Position numbers and translations under genes: made by a program. A stretch of 64,000 nt of DNA, from contig NZ_SEOO01000002.1 of assembly GCF_004152865.1 (NCBI RefSeq), positions 124,001 to 188,000 on the forward strand. The letters run 5' to 3'. Source of the DNA: Sphingobium cupriresistens (GTDB lineage: Bacteria; Pseudomonadota; Alphaproteobacteria; Sphingomonadales; Sphingomonadaceae). The notes beneath the pieces are model-generated. The model was not told the origin of the DNA. It searched no databases and saw only the letters and a program-made list of their open reading frames with translations. Positions within the stretch are counted from its first letter, which is position 1. Each line of letters opens with the position of its first letter. Below, one piece after another: positions 17,633 through 25,210 of this stretch.

Positions 17633-18657
17633 CGGTTCAGCCTCGCGTCAAAGCGGAGTGGCCGGAGCCATTTCCATTGGTCATAATATTCAGGCGGTAA
17701 ATTCCGGAAGGGGGCGGCGAGTTTCACCGCCTGGATCGCGCGCTCCACATGGAGCTTCGCCTGTGGCCGGTTGCTGGCGGTGACGCCGGTCTGGTCGATC
17801 ACTTCGGGCGCGCCGATCAGCGCGCCGCTCTTGTCGAGCCGCACTTCCAGCAAGGTCACGAGTTGGTCCGCATCCGCGCCCGATGGCGGCCGCCAATGTG
17901 GCTTGAGCTGGCGACGAATTTCGGCGTCCAGCGCGGCCTTCTGCTGCGGCCCCATGGCGGCGGCGGGCGGCGGCGCGGGTGTGCGCGGCGCATCGTCCTT
18001 GGCGTCGATCCCTTTCAGGAAATCCTTGCCCAGCAGCGACCCCTTGGGCCTGTCCGCCTTGCCCGCGCCGGATGCGCGCGCAGCCGCATCGGCCTTGGCC
18101 TTCGCATCGCTCTTGGCTTTAGCGTCGCTTTTCGCCTTGGCGTCGGCCTTGGCTTTCGCATCCGCCTTGGCTTTGGCGTCACTCTTTGCCTTGGCGTCGC
18201 TCTTGGACGGCACGGCCGCCGCGGCCTTTGGCTTTTCAGGCGCAGGCTTGGCCTTGGGCGGCGTCTTGGCCACATCCTTCTTCGGCGGTGCCGGCTTGGG
18301 CTTGGCCGGGGCTTCCTTCACGACCGGCTTTGGCGGCGTCGGCTTGGGAACCGGCTTCGGCTCCGCCTTGGGCGGCGTCGGCGCGGGCGTCGGCTCCGGT
18401 GCGGGAGCAGGCGCCGGGGCAGGCTTGGCGTCCTCCGTCGGTCCTTCCTCCGGCGCGACGCTGGGCGGCGGCGGCCGGGTCGACACCTGCGGCGCGGTCG
18501 ATTGCAGCGCCACTTCGTCCACCAGGCTCACGTCCATCGGCGGCGACTTCAGCTTCAACGGATTGGGGGTGGCCAGGAATCCGGCCGACAGCAGTCCGAA
18601 CAGCAGGACATGTCCCGCCGTCGCGACGCCAAGGCCGATCTTTTCCGCGCGCTCCAT
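17629..18657 (-). CDS. tolA: TolA-like energy transducer
   Basis: 342 residues: one N-terminal membrane helix (VATAGHVLLFGLLSAGFLA), a long Pro/Lys/Ala linker including a block of DAKAK(S/A) repeats (about residues 150-190), then a C-terminal TonB/TolA domain (QQKAALDAEIRRQLKPHWRPP, LLEVRLDKSGALIGAPEVI). It carries force from TolQR in the inner membrane to TolB/Pal. Position between tolR and tolB, with an ATGA link to tolB, supports the name. Confidence 0.94.
   Translation of the reverse strand: MERAEKIGLGVATAGHVLLFGLLSAGFLATPNPLKLKSPPMDVSLVDEVALQSTAPQVSTRPPPPSVAPEEGPTEDAKPAPAPAPAPEPTPAPTPPKAEPKPVPKPTPPKPVVKEAPAKPKPAPPKKDVAKTPPKAKPAPEKPKAAAAVPSKSDAKAKSDAKAKADAKAKADAKAKSDAKAKSDAKAKADAAARASGAGKADRPKGSLLGKDFLKGIDAKDDAPRTPAPPPAAAMGPQQKAALDAEIRRQLKPHWRPPSGADADQLVTLLEVRLDKSGALIGAPEVIDQTGVTASNRPQAKLHVERAIQAVKLAAPFRNLPPEYYDQWKWLRPLRFDARLNR
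18088..18205. repeat. tandem 15-base repeats coding DAKAK(S/A) in tolA
   Basis: About seven imperfect copies of a 15-base unit coding Asp-Ala-Lys-Ala-Lys with alternating Ser or Ala, in the helical linker of TolA. Third-position differences between copies show they are not freshly duplicated. Copy number may vary between strains. Confidence 0.75.
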
Positions 18658-18675
18658 ATGGCTGACCTATGGCCC

Positions 18676-19140
18676 CTATTCTGAACCGTCGCTGACATCA
18701 GCGGCGTCCGACCCGGTGCTGACCAGCGATACTTTGTTCAGGCCCGCGCGATTAAGCTCGCCCATGACCCGCATCACCCGGCCATAGTCGAGCGCGGTGT
18801 CGGCGCGCAGGAAGATTTGCGGCGGCTCCGGCTGACCCGCATGGGCGGACGCTATTTCCGCAAACCGATCGGGCAGGTCGGCATCGCTGATCTGCACGTC
18901 ATCGATGAACAGCCCGCCGTCGCGGTCGATCGACAGGATCGTCGGCTTGGCGTCTGCGTCCAGCCCCTTGGCCCGTGTTTCCGGCAGGTTCACCGGCACG
19001 CCCGTCACCAGCAGCGGCGCGGTCACCATGAAGATGATGAGCAGCACCAGCATGACGTCGACCAGCGGAGTAACATTGATGTCCGCCATCGGCGCGCGCC
19101 CGCGCCCGCGCCGGGCGGAGGGAGGACCGGACATAGCCAT
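18676..19140 (-). CDS. tolR: TolR, Tol-Pal proton channel subunit
   Basis: 154-residue ExbD/TolR protein with one membrane helix (VDVMLVLLIIFMVTAPLLV) preceded by ADINVTPLVD, whose aspartate is the proton-carrying residue, and a small periplasmic domain. With TolQ it forms the proton-driven motor. The ATG at 19140 overlaps the tolQ stop (TGATG); another ATG at 19134 is equally possible. Confidence 0.96.
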   Translation of the reverse strand: MAMSGPPSARRGRGRAPMADINVTPLVDVMLVLLIIFMVTAPLLVTGVPVNLPETRAKGLDADAKPTILSIDRDGGLFIDDVQISDADLPDRFAEIASAHAGQPEPPQIFLRADTALDYGRVMRVMGELNRAGLNKVSLVSTGSDAADVSDGSE

Positions 19141-19844
19141 CAGCGTTGGGCCTCCAACTCACGGCTCAGCGTGGAATAAAAGCTGTCGGCAAAGCGGGTC
19201 AAGCCCGCTTCCAGCCGGTTGATGCCATGGCTGAACCGGTTGTAGGCGATCAGCGCCGGGATCGCCGCGAACAGGCCGATGGCGGTGGCGAACAGCGCCT
19301 CGGCGATGCCCGGCGCGACGACGGCGAGCGAACTATTCTGCTCGGCCGCGATCGACGTGAAGGCGCGCATGATGCCCCACACCGTGCCGAACAGGCCGAT
19401 GAAGGGCGCGGCCGACGCGACCGTCGCCAATATGTTGAGCCGATCGGACAGGCGATCGACCTCGGACGCGATGACGCTCGACATCGACGTGCCCAGCCGG
19501 TCGCGCGTGCCGTCGCGGTCGATCACTTTCTGCGCGGTCGATCGGCGCCATTCGGTGACGCCAGCCGCCATCACCTTGGCGGCGGGAAATTCCGCCTTGC
19601 CGCGGGCCTCATAAAAGCGGTCGATATCCTCCGCCTTCCAGAAATCGGCCTCGAATTTCCGGCTTTCCTTGCTCGCCTTGCGCAGGCTGACGCTGAAGCT
19701 GATGATGATTGCCCAGGTCCAGATGCTGGCCAGCAACAGGCCCAGCATCACGCCCTTCACGACGATGTCGGCCTGCAGGAACAGGGCGAGCGGGGATATG
19801 GTCGCGGCGTCGGTGATGGCGCCGGCAGGCAGGTTGAGGGTCAT
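19140..19844 (-). CDS. tolQ: TolQ, Tol-Pal motor subunit
   Basis: 234-residue MotA/TolQ/ExbB proton-channel protein with three membrane helices: residues about 20-45 (VVKGVMLGLLLASIWTWAIIISF), about 140-165 (ILATVASAAPFIGLFGTVWGIM) and about 175-200 (ALFATAIGLFAAIPALIAYN). The start at 19844 is chosen because it gives an ATGA overlap with ybgC and has GGGGAAG upstream; the frame extends to 19934 inside ybgC. Confidence 0.96.
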   Translation of the reverse strand: MTLNLPAGAITDAATISPLALFLQADIVVKGVMLGLLLASIWTWAIIISFSVSLRKASKESRKFEADFWKAEDIDRFYEARGKAEFPAAKVMAAGVTEWRRSTAQKVIDRDGTRDRLGTSMSSVIASEVDRLSDRLNILATVASAAPFIGLFGTVWGIMRAFTSIAAEQNSSLAVVAPGIAEALFATAIGLFAAIPALIAYNRFSHGINRLEAGLTRFADSFYSTLSRELEAQR

Positions 19845-20311
19845 GGGTGAATGTCTTCCCCTTGGCAAAGGCGGGTGAAAATGGCGGTCCAGGCTTTGGG
19901 TTGGCGCTGCGGCCGGCCCTGGGGCGTCAGCCATGCGACGGTGATGGCGGCGTCCGTCAACTCTTCTTGACCCCGCATGACTCTCTGATGAATGGCGCAG
20001 CTCGCCGCGCGCACATCGGTGACGCGGCTCGCCACCATCAGGTCGTCGTCCAGCCGCGCCGGGCGGCGATAGCGAATGGCAAGGTCGGTGACGGCATAGA
20101 CGCCCGCGCCCCCTTCATGATTGGCGCGCTGGTCGATCCCGGCGATGCGCAGCATGTCGGACCGGGCGCGCTCCATATAGCGCAGATAATTGGCGTGATA
20201 GACCAGCCCCGACAGGTCGGTATCCTCGAAATAGACGCGCAGCGGGAAATGATGCACGGCGGCAAGGAAGCGTCCGGTCGCCGGCGCGGGCATCAGGTCT
20301 GAAACGGACAT
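19841..20311 (-). CDS. ybgC: Tol-Pal-associated acyl-CoA thioesterase
   Basis: 156-residue hotdog-fold thioesterase. It has the YbgC motif RVYFEDTDLSGLVYHANYLRYMERARSD (split: the active Asp lies in EDTD, the Tyr/His in VYHANY). It heads the tol-pal operon as in many proteobacteria and probably hydrolyses short acyl-CoA or acyl-ACP linked to phospholipid synthesis. Coupled to tolQ by ATGA. The 178 bases upstream to hbd hold the divergent promoters, though I could not pick them out. Confidence 0.93.
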   Translation of the reverse strand: MSVSDLMPAPATGRFLAAVHHFPLRVYFEDTDLSGLVYHANYLRYMERARSDMLRIAGIDQRANHEGGAGVYAVTDLAIRYRRPARLDDDLMVASRVTDVRAASCAIHQRVMRGQEELTDAAITVAWLTPQGRPQRQPKAWTAIFTRLCQGEDIHP

Positions 20312-20489
20312 TGCGCGCTTTTAACCATGGCGCAGCGCCCACGCAAAGCCGGAAATGGCGGATGAACCCGCAATCCGTCCGACAGCCGCGCGCGATCCAT
20401 CGCCTGTCCGATGGATGGGTGCCCGATACTGGTCGTCGGCCCTGCGCCCCGCTAAGGGATAAGCGACGATTCATGAGGGAGAGCAAGGC

Positions 20490-21368
20490 ATGACGGATAT
20501 TCGGACGGTCGGCGTGATTGGCGCGGGACAGATGGGCGCGGGCATCGCGCAGGTCGCGGCGCAGGCGGGCTATGACGTCATATTGTCGGACATCGACCTG
20601 CCCCGCGCGGAAAAGGGGCTGGCGGGCATCGCCAAGCTGCTGGCCAAGGCGGTGGACAAGGAAAAGATCCGCCAGGCCGACGCCGACGCCGCGCTCGCGC
20701 GGATCACGCCCGTCGGCGACATCGCCCCGCTGGCCGACGCCCAACTGGTGATCGAGGCCGCGACCGAGCGCGAAGAGGTGAAGCGCGCCATCTTCGCCAA
20801 TGTCGGCAAGATATTGGCCGCCGACGCGATCCTGGCCACCAACACATCCTCGATTCCGATCACCCGGCTGGCGCAGGCCGCGCCCGATGCGGGCCGCTTT
20901 GTGGGCGTCCATTTCTTCAACCCCGTACCGGTGATGGTGCTCGTGGAGGTCATTCGGGGCCTTGCCACCACGCCCGAAACCGTCGCTGCGGTGGAAGGCT
21001 TCGCCGCAAAGATCGGCAAGACTACGGTCCACGCCTTCGACGCGCCGGGCTTTGTGGTCAACCGCATCCTGCTGCCGATGCTGAACGAGGCGGTGTTCGT
21101 GCTGGGCGAGGGCGTGGGCAGCGTCACCGACATCGACCAGGGCTGCAAGCTCGGCCTCAATCATCCGATGGGGCCGCTGACCTTGCTGGACTTCGTCGGC
21201 CTGGATACCGCGCTGGAAATCCTCAACGTCTTCCTCAGCACCACCGGCGACCCCAAATATCGCCCGGCGCCTTTGCTGGTCAAATATGTCGAAGCGGGCT
21301 GGTATGGCCGCAAGACCGGCAAGGGCTTTTACGATTATAGCGGCGCGGAGCCGGTGCCGACGCGCTGA
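20490..21368 (+). CDS. hbd: 3-hydroxybutyryl-CoA dehydrogenase
   Basis: 292-residue 3-hydroxyacyl-CoA dehydrogenase. Rossmann motif [14 protein letters not shown] at residues 8-21, [10 protein letters not shown], the catalytic His in [12 protein letters not shown] with Glu downstream, and the C-terminal [17 protein letters not shown] and [11 protein letters not shown] signatures. It interconverts acetoacetyl-CoA and 3-hydroxybutyryl-CoA, in fatty acid, polyhydroxybutyrate or aromatic catabolism. It stands alone, with no pathway partners nearby, and is convergent with pspF. Confidence 0.93.
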   Translation: MTDIRTVGVIGAGQMGAGIAQVAAQAGYDVILSDIDLPRAEKGLAGIAKLLAKAVDKEKIRQADADAALARITPVGDIAPLADAQLVIEAATEREEVKRAIFANVGKILAADAILATNTSSIPITRLAQAAPDAGRFVGVHFFNPVPVMVLVEVIRGLATTPETVAAVEGFAAKIGKTTVHAFDAPGFVVNRILLPMLNEAVFVLGEGVGSVTDIDQGCKLGLNHPMGPLTLLDFVGLDTALEILNVFLSTTGDPKYRPAPLLVKYVEAGWYGRKTGKGFYDYSGAEPVPTR

Positions 21369-21377
21369 TTGCCCATC

Positions 21378-21403
21378 GAGCGTGGGCTGTTCAGCCCGCG
21401 CTC
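21378..21403. terminator. bidirectional hairpin between hbd and pspF
   Basis: Twelve-base stem GAGCGTGGGCTG/CAGCCCGCGCTC with a two-base loop and one G-T wobble, between convergent hbd and pspF. The pspF stop codon (21391-21393) lies inside it. T-runs are weak. Confidence 0.6.
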
Positions 21404-22413
21404 AACCCATGTTTCTTCATGCAATGGCGCAACTGGTCGTAGGTCAGGCCCAGCCCCTTGGCAGTCGCGCGCTGGTTGTACCGAAATCGCTCCAGCGCGG
21501 CGCGGATGATCGCCGCCTCGTGCCCGTCCACGGCGGCGCGCAGGTCGCTGATTTCTTCATAGGTCATGGTGGGTGCTGACGGTGCGGCAGGGGCATCACA
21601 CGGCGCCGCATCCGCCCGCTTCATCATCGACTTGGGCTTCCAGGGCGAGGCGAAGGGGTCGAAGGTGATGCGGCTGATCGGCCGCCCCGGCTCGTTCCAG
21701 CGATAGACCGCGCGTTCGACCACATTGCGCAGCTCGCGCACATTGCCCGGCCAGCCATGGCCCTCCAGTTCCGCTGCGCAGGCCGCCGTGAAACCGGGCC
21801 ATTGCGGCCAGTCGCGCTCCGCCGCCATGCGTCGGCCGAAATGATCGGCCAGAACGCTGATATCGCCTTCGCGCGCGCGCAGCGGGGGCAGGGTGATGAC
21901 CTCGAAACTCAGCCGGTCGAGCAGGTCCGGGCGAAACCGTCCGGCGTCGGCGGCGGCGGGCAGATCCTCATTGGTCGCCGCGACGATGCGGACGTCCACG
22001 GTCAACGGCTTCGACGCGCCAATCCGCGTCACCTCGCCATACTCCACCACGCGCAACAACCGCTCCTGCGCCGCCATCGACAATGTGCCCAATTCGTCCA
22101 GAAACAGGGTGCCGCCATCGGCATCCTCGAACCGGCCTGGTCGCGCCTTGGTCGCGCCGGTGAAGGCGCCCTGTTCATGGCCGAACAATTCCGCCTCGAT
22201 CAGCGTTTCGGGCAGGGCGGCGCAATTCATCGTGATCAGCGGCTCGCCCCAGCGTGGCGACAGGTGATGCAGCCGTTCGGCGATCAACTCCTTGCCGGTG
22301 CCGCGTTCGCCGATCACCAGCACCGGCCGGTTCAACTCGGCCGCCCGGCCGGCCTGCTCCACCGCGTCGAGAAAGACCGAGGACTGGCCGATAAATTGCG
22401 TATTTTTCTCCAT
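21391..22413 (-). CDS. pspF: phage shock protein operon activator PspF
   Basis: 340-residue sigma-54 enhancer-binding protein without an N-terminal receiver domain, as is normal for PspF. Walker A GERGTGKE (about residue 33), the sigma-54 contact loop EQGAFTGAT, Walker B GGTLFLDELGTL, and a Fis-type helix-turn-helix at the C terminus (YNQRATAKGLGLTYDQLRHCMKKHG). It activates the divergent psp operon when PspA is titrated away. ATG at 22413 begins MEKNTQFIGQSS, matching family starts; the frame is open to 22557 but runs through the promoter region. Confidence 0.95.
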   Translation of the reverse strand: MEKNTQFIGQSSVFLDAVEQAGRAAELNRPVLVIGERGTGKELIAERLHHLSPRWGEPLITMNCAALPETLIEAELFGHEQGAFTGATKARPGRFEDADGGTLFLDELGTLSMAAQERLLRVVEYGEVTRIGASKPLTVDVRIVAATNEDLPAAADAGRFRPDLLDRLSFEVITLPPLRAREGDISVLADHFGRRMAAERDWPQWPGFTAACAAELEGHGWPGNVRELRNVVERAVYRWNEPGRPISRITFDPFASPWKPKSMMKRADAAPCDAPAAPSAPTMTYEEISDLRAAVDGHEAAIIRAALERFRYNQRATAKGLGLTYDQLRHCMKKHGLSAG

Positions 22414-22414
22414 A

Positions 22415-22449
22415 TGCCAACTTATGGTGAAATTTCCCACTCCTTGGCA
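22415..22449. promoter_or_regulatory. possible PspF upstream activator site
   Basis: Inverted repeat TGCCAA (22415-22420) and TTGGCA (22444-22449) about 70-100 bases upstream of the -24 element, a normal distance for an enhancer-binding site. The half-sites do not obviously match the E. coli PspF sites, so this is tentative. Confidence 0.3.
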
Positions 22450-22517
22450 AGCGGCATGTTGGCGCACCCCCTGCGAAGACCTCAAAAAATGGCAGAAAAT
22501 CGGGTATTTTTCGAAAC

Positions 22518-22533
22518 TGGCACGACCTCTGCA
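22518..22533 (+). promoter_or_regulatory. sigma-54 promoter of the psp operon
   Basis: TGGCACGACCTCTGCA fits the -24/-12 pattern TGGCAC-N5-TTGCA, with the GG (22519-22520) and GC (22531-22532) pairs exactly 12 bases apart. It faces the psp genes and lies beside the pspF gene, the expected arrangement. Transcription should begin near 22544. Confidence 0.85.
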
Positions 22534-22597
22534 ACGCTCAGGGCAATCCGCAGCCAATCGCGGAACCTATGAAGGCCAAGTTTCAGGGAGTATGACG

Positions 22598-22771
22598 ATG
22601 ACCAACCAGAGCAACAGCGTTCGCGAAATCAGCCAGCTGATGTCGGCCGCCATCGCCGGCCTGCTGTTCGGATCGACCATGATCCTTTCGGCGGTCGGCC
22701 CGGCCCGCGCCAGCGAAGCCCCGATCCTTGCGACGCACGATACCCCCGCGGCCTTGCGCTACCTCGCATAA
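22598..22771 (+). CDS. small exported or membrane protein, first gene of the psp operon
   Basis: 57 residues, lying between the sigma-54 promoter and pspA. After a polar start it has one hydrophobic stretch (MSAAIAGLLFGSTMILSAVG) ending ARASEAP, which looks like a signal peptide with an Ala-x-Ala cleavage site, leaving about 20 mature residues. ATG at 22598 has CAGGGAG seven bases upstream; the ATG at 22592 is too close to it. No known family is recognised. Its position suggests it is induced with the Psp proteins and works at the inner membrane or in the periplasm. Confidence 0.7.
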   Translation: MTNQSNSVREISQLMSAAIAGLLFGSTMILSAVGPARASEAPILATHDTPAALRYLA

Positions 22772-22857
22772 GGCGCAAGCCCCGGCCGGGGGCGGGAGTG
22801 CCCCCTCTCGCCCGTCCCGGCCCCCAACAAGACGATAAGACCAGGAGTGACGTTCAA

Positions 22858-23526
22858 ATGGGTATTTTCTCCCGCACCCGCGACATCATCGCCGCCAATG
22901 TGACCGACCTGCTTGACAAGGCGGAAGACCCCGCGAAGATGATCCGCATGATCATCCTCGAAATGGAGGAAACCCTTGTCGAAGTGCGCGCGTCCGCCGC
23001 CCGCACCATCGCCGACCAGAAGGAAATGCGCCGCCACATCGCCAAGCTGACCGCTCTGCAGGACAGCTGGACCGAAAAGGCGCAGCTCGCACTGTCCAAG
23101 GATCGCGAAGATCTGGCCAAGGCCGCGCTGGTGGAACGCCAGAAGGCGACCGACATGGCGGATCATCTGAGCCATGAAATCGCGACGCTCGACGACGCGC
23201 TCAAGGCGTCGGAAGAGGATATCGCCAAGCTGCAGGGCAAGCTGCGCGAAGCCCGCGCTCGCCAGAACAGTCTGGTCACCCGGATGCAGAGCGCGGAAAA
23301 CCGCCTGCGCGTGCGCGAAGCCTATGCTGGCGAGAAGGTCAACGACGCCTTTGCCCGCTTCGACATGCTCGAACGCCGCGTGGACATGGCCGAAGGCCGC
23401 GCCGACGCCGCGACGCTGGGCGGCGCGCCCAAGACGCTGGAGGAGGAGATTGCGGAATTGAAGTCGGCCGACAAGGTCGATGCCGATCTCGCCGCGCTCA
23501 AGGCCTCGATGAACAAGGGGAGCTGA
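22858..23526 (+). CDS. pspA: phage shock protein A
   Basis: 222-residue peripheral inner-membrane protein of the PspA/Vipp1 (ESCRT-III-like) family. It starts MGIFSRTRDIIAANVTDLLD, the amphipathic membrane-binding helix, and is coiled-coil throughout (MIRMIILEMEETLVEVRASAA, SLVTRMQSAENRLRVREAY). It protects membranes under stress and holds PspF inactive. AGGAG precedes the ATG. Followed after 4 bases by pspB. Confidence 0.97.
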   Translation: MGIFSRTRDIIAANVTDLLDKAEDPAKMIRMIILEMEETLVEVRASAARTIADQKEMRRHIAKLTALQDSWTEKAQLALSKDREDLAKAALVERQKATDMADHLSHEIATLDDALKASEEDIAKLQGKLREARARQNSLVTRMQSAENRLRVREAYAGEKVNDAFARFDMLERRVDMAEGRADAATLGGAPKTLEEEIAELKSADKVDADLAALKASMNKGS

Positions 23527-23530
23527 TCCG

Positions 23531-23797
23531 ATGGAGGACGTATTTCTGCCCATCATGATCTGCGCCATGCTGTTCATCGGGATGCCTTGGCTGATTTTCC
23601 ACTATGTCACCAAATGGAAGCAGGCGCCCAAGATCACCGACGAGGATGAGAAGCTGCTGGACGAACTCCATCTTCTCGCCCGCCGTCTGGAAGAAAGGCT
23701 CCAGACGGTCGAACGGATCGTCGCCGCTGACAACCCCGATTTCCGCCCGCAACGCCCGTCCACCGATGACGGCTTCGATTTCGACCGGAGGAACTGA
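23531..23797 (+). CDS. pspB: phage shock protein B
   Basis: 88-residue inner-membrane protein: N-terminal helix (LPIMICAMLFIGMPWLIFHYVT), then a leucine-zipper-like coiled coil (DEDEKLLDELHLLARRLEERLQTVERIVAAD, positions about 37-67) and an acidic tail. With PspC it senses membrane stress and recruits PspA. Its VERIVAAD stretch recurs, altered, in small proteins later in this operon. The next gene starts one base after its stop. Confidence 0.94.
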   Translation: MEDVFLPIMICAMLFIGMPWLIFHYVTKWKQAPKITDEDEKLLDELHLLARRLEERLQTVERIVAADNPDFRPQRPSTDDGFDFDRRN

Positions 23798-23798
23798 A

Positions 23799-24179
23799 AT
23801 GACCGCCCGCCGCACTAAATTCTATCTCGACAAGGCCAATGGCAAATGGCTGGGCGTCTGTTCCGGCATCGCCGATTATAGTGGCATTGATGTCCTGTGG
23901 GTCCGCGTGGGCGCGGTGCTCATCACCCTGATGGGAGCCTTCCCCTGGACGCTAATCGCCTATTTCGTCATCGCATATTTCGCTGAAAACAAGCCGCTGG
24001 GCCTCTATGCGGACCGCGACGACGAGAAATTCTGGCAGGGGGTGCGGACCAACCCGACCCGCTCCACCCGCGACGTCCGGTCCAAGTTCCGCGACATCGA
24101 TCGCCGCCTGGCCGACATCGAAATCTATTATACAAGCCGCAATACCCGACTGGCCGATGAGATCGACAGCCTGCGCTGA
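23799..24179 (+). CDS. pspC: phage shock protein C
   Basis: 126-residue PspC-domain protein. The domain is seen as KFYLDKANGKWLGVCSGIADYSGIDVLWVR, then a strongly hydrophobic segment (VGAVLITLMGAFPWTLIAYFVIAYF) and a C-terminal helical part with IDRRLADIEIYYTSRNTRLADEIDSLR. ATG at 23799 with GGAGGAACTG upstream; the longer open frame to 23604 overlaps pspB and was rejected. It pairs with PspB as the stress sensor. Confidence 0.95.
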   Translation: MTARRTKFYLDKANGKWLGVCSGIADYSGIDVLWVRVGAVLITLMGAFPWTLIAYFVIAYFAENKPLGLYADRDDEKFWQGVRTNPTRSTRDVRSKFRDIDRRLADIEIYYTSRNTRLADEIDSLR

Positions 24180-24217
24180 AAGCGCGCGTCGGGGCAGCAT
24201 AACGGGGAGACGCCATC

Positions 24218-24508
24218 ATGCAATTTAGTGGACCCTATTTCGTCCTCGCCATCATCGCCATGTCGACGCTTGGCTGGATGTTCACCACCTGGGTCCGTGC
24301 CCGCCACGGCTATCCCGTGGAAAATGAGTGGACGGGCACCGTTCATCGAACGGACGCCGACGCCGGTCGAAAAATCGACCTTTTATCAAATGAAAACGAA
24401 AAGCTGGTGGGCCGCATCAGCCGCCTCGAAGACCGCATCGCCGTGCTGGAGAGGATCGCCACCGATCCCGCCGCCCGCACTGCGCGCGAAATCGACGCGC
24501 TGCGCTGA
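24218..24508 (+). CDS. PspB-like small membrane/coiled-coil protein 1
   Basis: 96 residues: a membrane helix (PYFVLAIIAMSTLGWMFTTWV, residues 6-26), a short basic loop with RARHGYPVENEW, and a C-terminal coiled coil ending RISRLEDRIAVLERIATD (about 66-83). It closely resembles the next gene in layout and in the WxFTTWxRxxxGYPxEN motif, and its coiled coil echoes PspB. A GGGGAGA site precedes it. Probably part of the Psp membrane-stress response; exact role unknown. Confidence 0.85.
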   Translation: MQFSGPYFVLAIIAMSTLGWMFTTWVRARHGYPVENEWTGTVHRTDADAGRKIDLLSNENEKLVGRISRLEDRIAVLERIATDPAARTAREIDALR

Positions 24509-24535
24509 CACCGGCGAGCCAAGGGGAGTATCATC

Positions 24536-24847
24536 ATGTTTCCATTCGAAGCCTTTGCCCCGGTGGCGGTCATCGTCGGATCGCTGGCGGTCGGCGGTTG
24601 GATCTTCACCACCTGGCTGCGTGTGAAGAATGGCTATCCGCTGGAAAACAGCTGGGGCAAGCCCGTCTATCCGCAGAAGAATGAGGAAATGGTCGAACGC
24701 ATCAAGCTGCTGAGCCAGGAAAACGCCCAGCTCCGTGCCGAGATCGGTTCGATGAAGGACCGGCTCGCCGTGGTGGAGCGGATCGTCACCGACGGCAGCC
24801 ATCAGCTGGCCCGCGAGATCGAACAACTGCGCAGCCCGGCTAACTAA
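24536..24847 (+). CDS. PspB-like small membrane/coiled-coil protein 2
   Basis: 103 residues, paralogous to the gene before it: membrane helix (FAPVAVIVGSLAVGGWIFTTWLR), the shared GYPLENSWGKP loop and a coiled coil with IGSMKDRLAVVERIVTDG and REIEQLR. The two proteins share the loop motif and the heptad pattern, so one is likely a tandem duplicate of the other. AAGGGGAG precedes the ATG. Part of the psp operon by position. Confidence 0.85.
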   Translation: MFPFEAFAPVAVIVGSLAVGGWIFTTWLRVKNGYPLENSWGKPVYPQKNEEMVERIKLLSQENAQLRAEIGSMKDRLAVVERIVTDGSHQLAREIEQLRSPAN

Positions 24848-24848
24848 C

Positions 24849-24886
24849 GGCATCATTCGGCGCCGAAGGCTCCGGTAGATGATGCC
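24849..24886 (+). other. hairpin within the psp operon
   Basis: GGCATCAT (24849-24856) pairs perfectly with ATGATGCC (24879-24886), with an inner palindrome CGGCGCCG. It fills most of the 81-base gap before the third small protein gene. No T-run follows, so RNA processing or attenuation is more likely than full termination. Confidence 0.55.
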
Positions 24887-24928
24887 ACACAAAGCCGCAG
24901 AGCATAGCGCCATCAGGGAGTGATCGAC

Positions 24929-25180
24929 ATGAATCCGTTTGAAATGGTCGTTGCCATCATCGCCATCACCGCCATCGCCAGCGTCCTGCGCGCCAAATAT
25001 GGCGTCGTGCGCCGCGACAAGGGCGAAGACTTCATCCAGCGCGGCCTGGACCCGGAAGCCGAACGGCTGCGCGCGGAAGTGAAGGCGCTTAAGGATCGCG
25101 TCGCCGTGCTGGAACGGCTGGCGACGGACGGCTCCAGCGCATTGGAGCGGGAATTTGAAAAACTCCGGGATCGCGACTGA
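24929..25180 (+). CDS. PspB-like small membrane/coiled-coil protein 3
   Basis: 83 residues: a short N-terminal hydrophobic helix (MVVAIIAITAIASVLRA), a basic loop, and a coiled coil with LRAEVKALKDRVAVLERLATDG. The RVAVLERLATD stretch matches RIAVLERIATD and RLAVVERIVTD of the two genes upstream. ATG at 24929 has CAGGGAG eight bases upstream; a GTG at 24920 is too near that site. Role unknown, but structure and position tie it to the Psp system. Confidence 0.85.
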   Translation: MNPFEMVVAIIAITAIASVLRAKYGVVRRDKGEDFIQRGLDPEAERLRAEVKALKDRVAVLERLATDGSSALEREFEKLRDRD

Positions 25181-25210
25181 ATTTGGTCCGTGCCGGCCAG
25201 GGAGGCTTAT

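Noticed and set aside
16430-17686. Long open frame (418 codons) opposite tolB
   Set aside because: It mirrors tolB on the other strand, has no ribosome-binding site or protein features, and arises from high-GC codon bias.
17771-18787. Open frame of 338 codons opposite tolA
   Set aside because: Low-complexity mirror of the TolA repeat linker; tolA is clearly the real gene.
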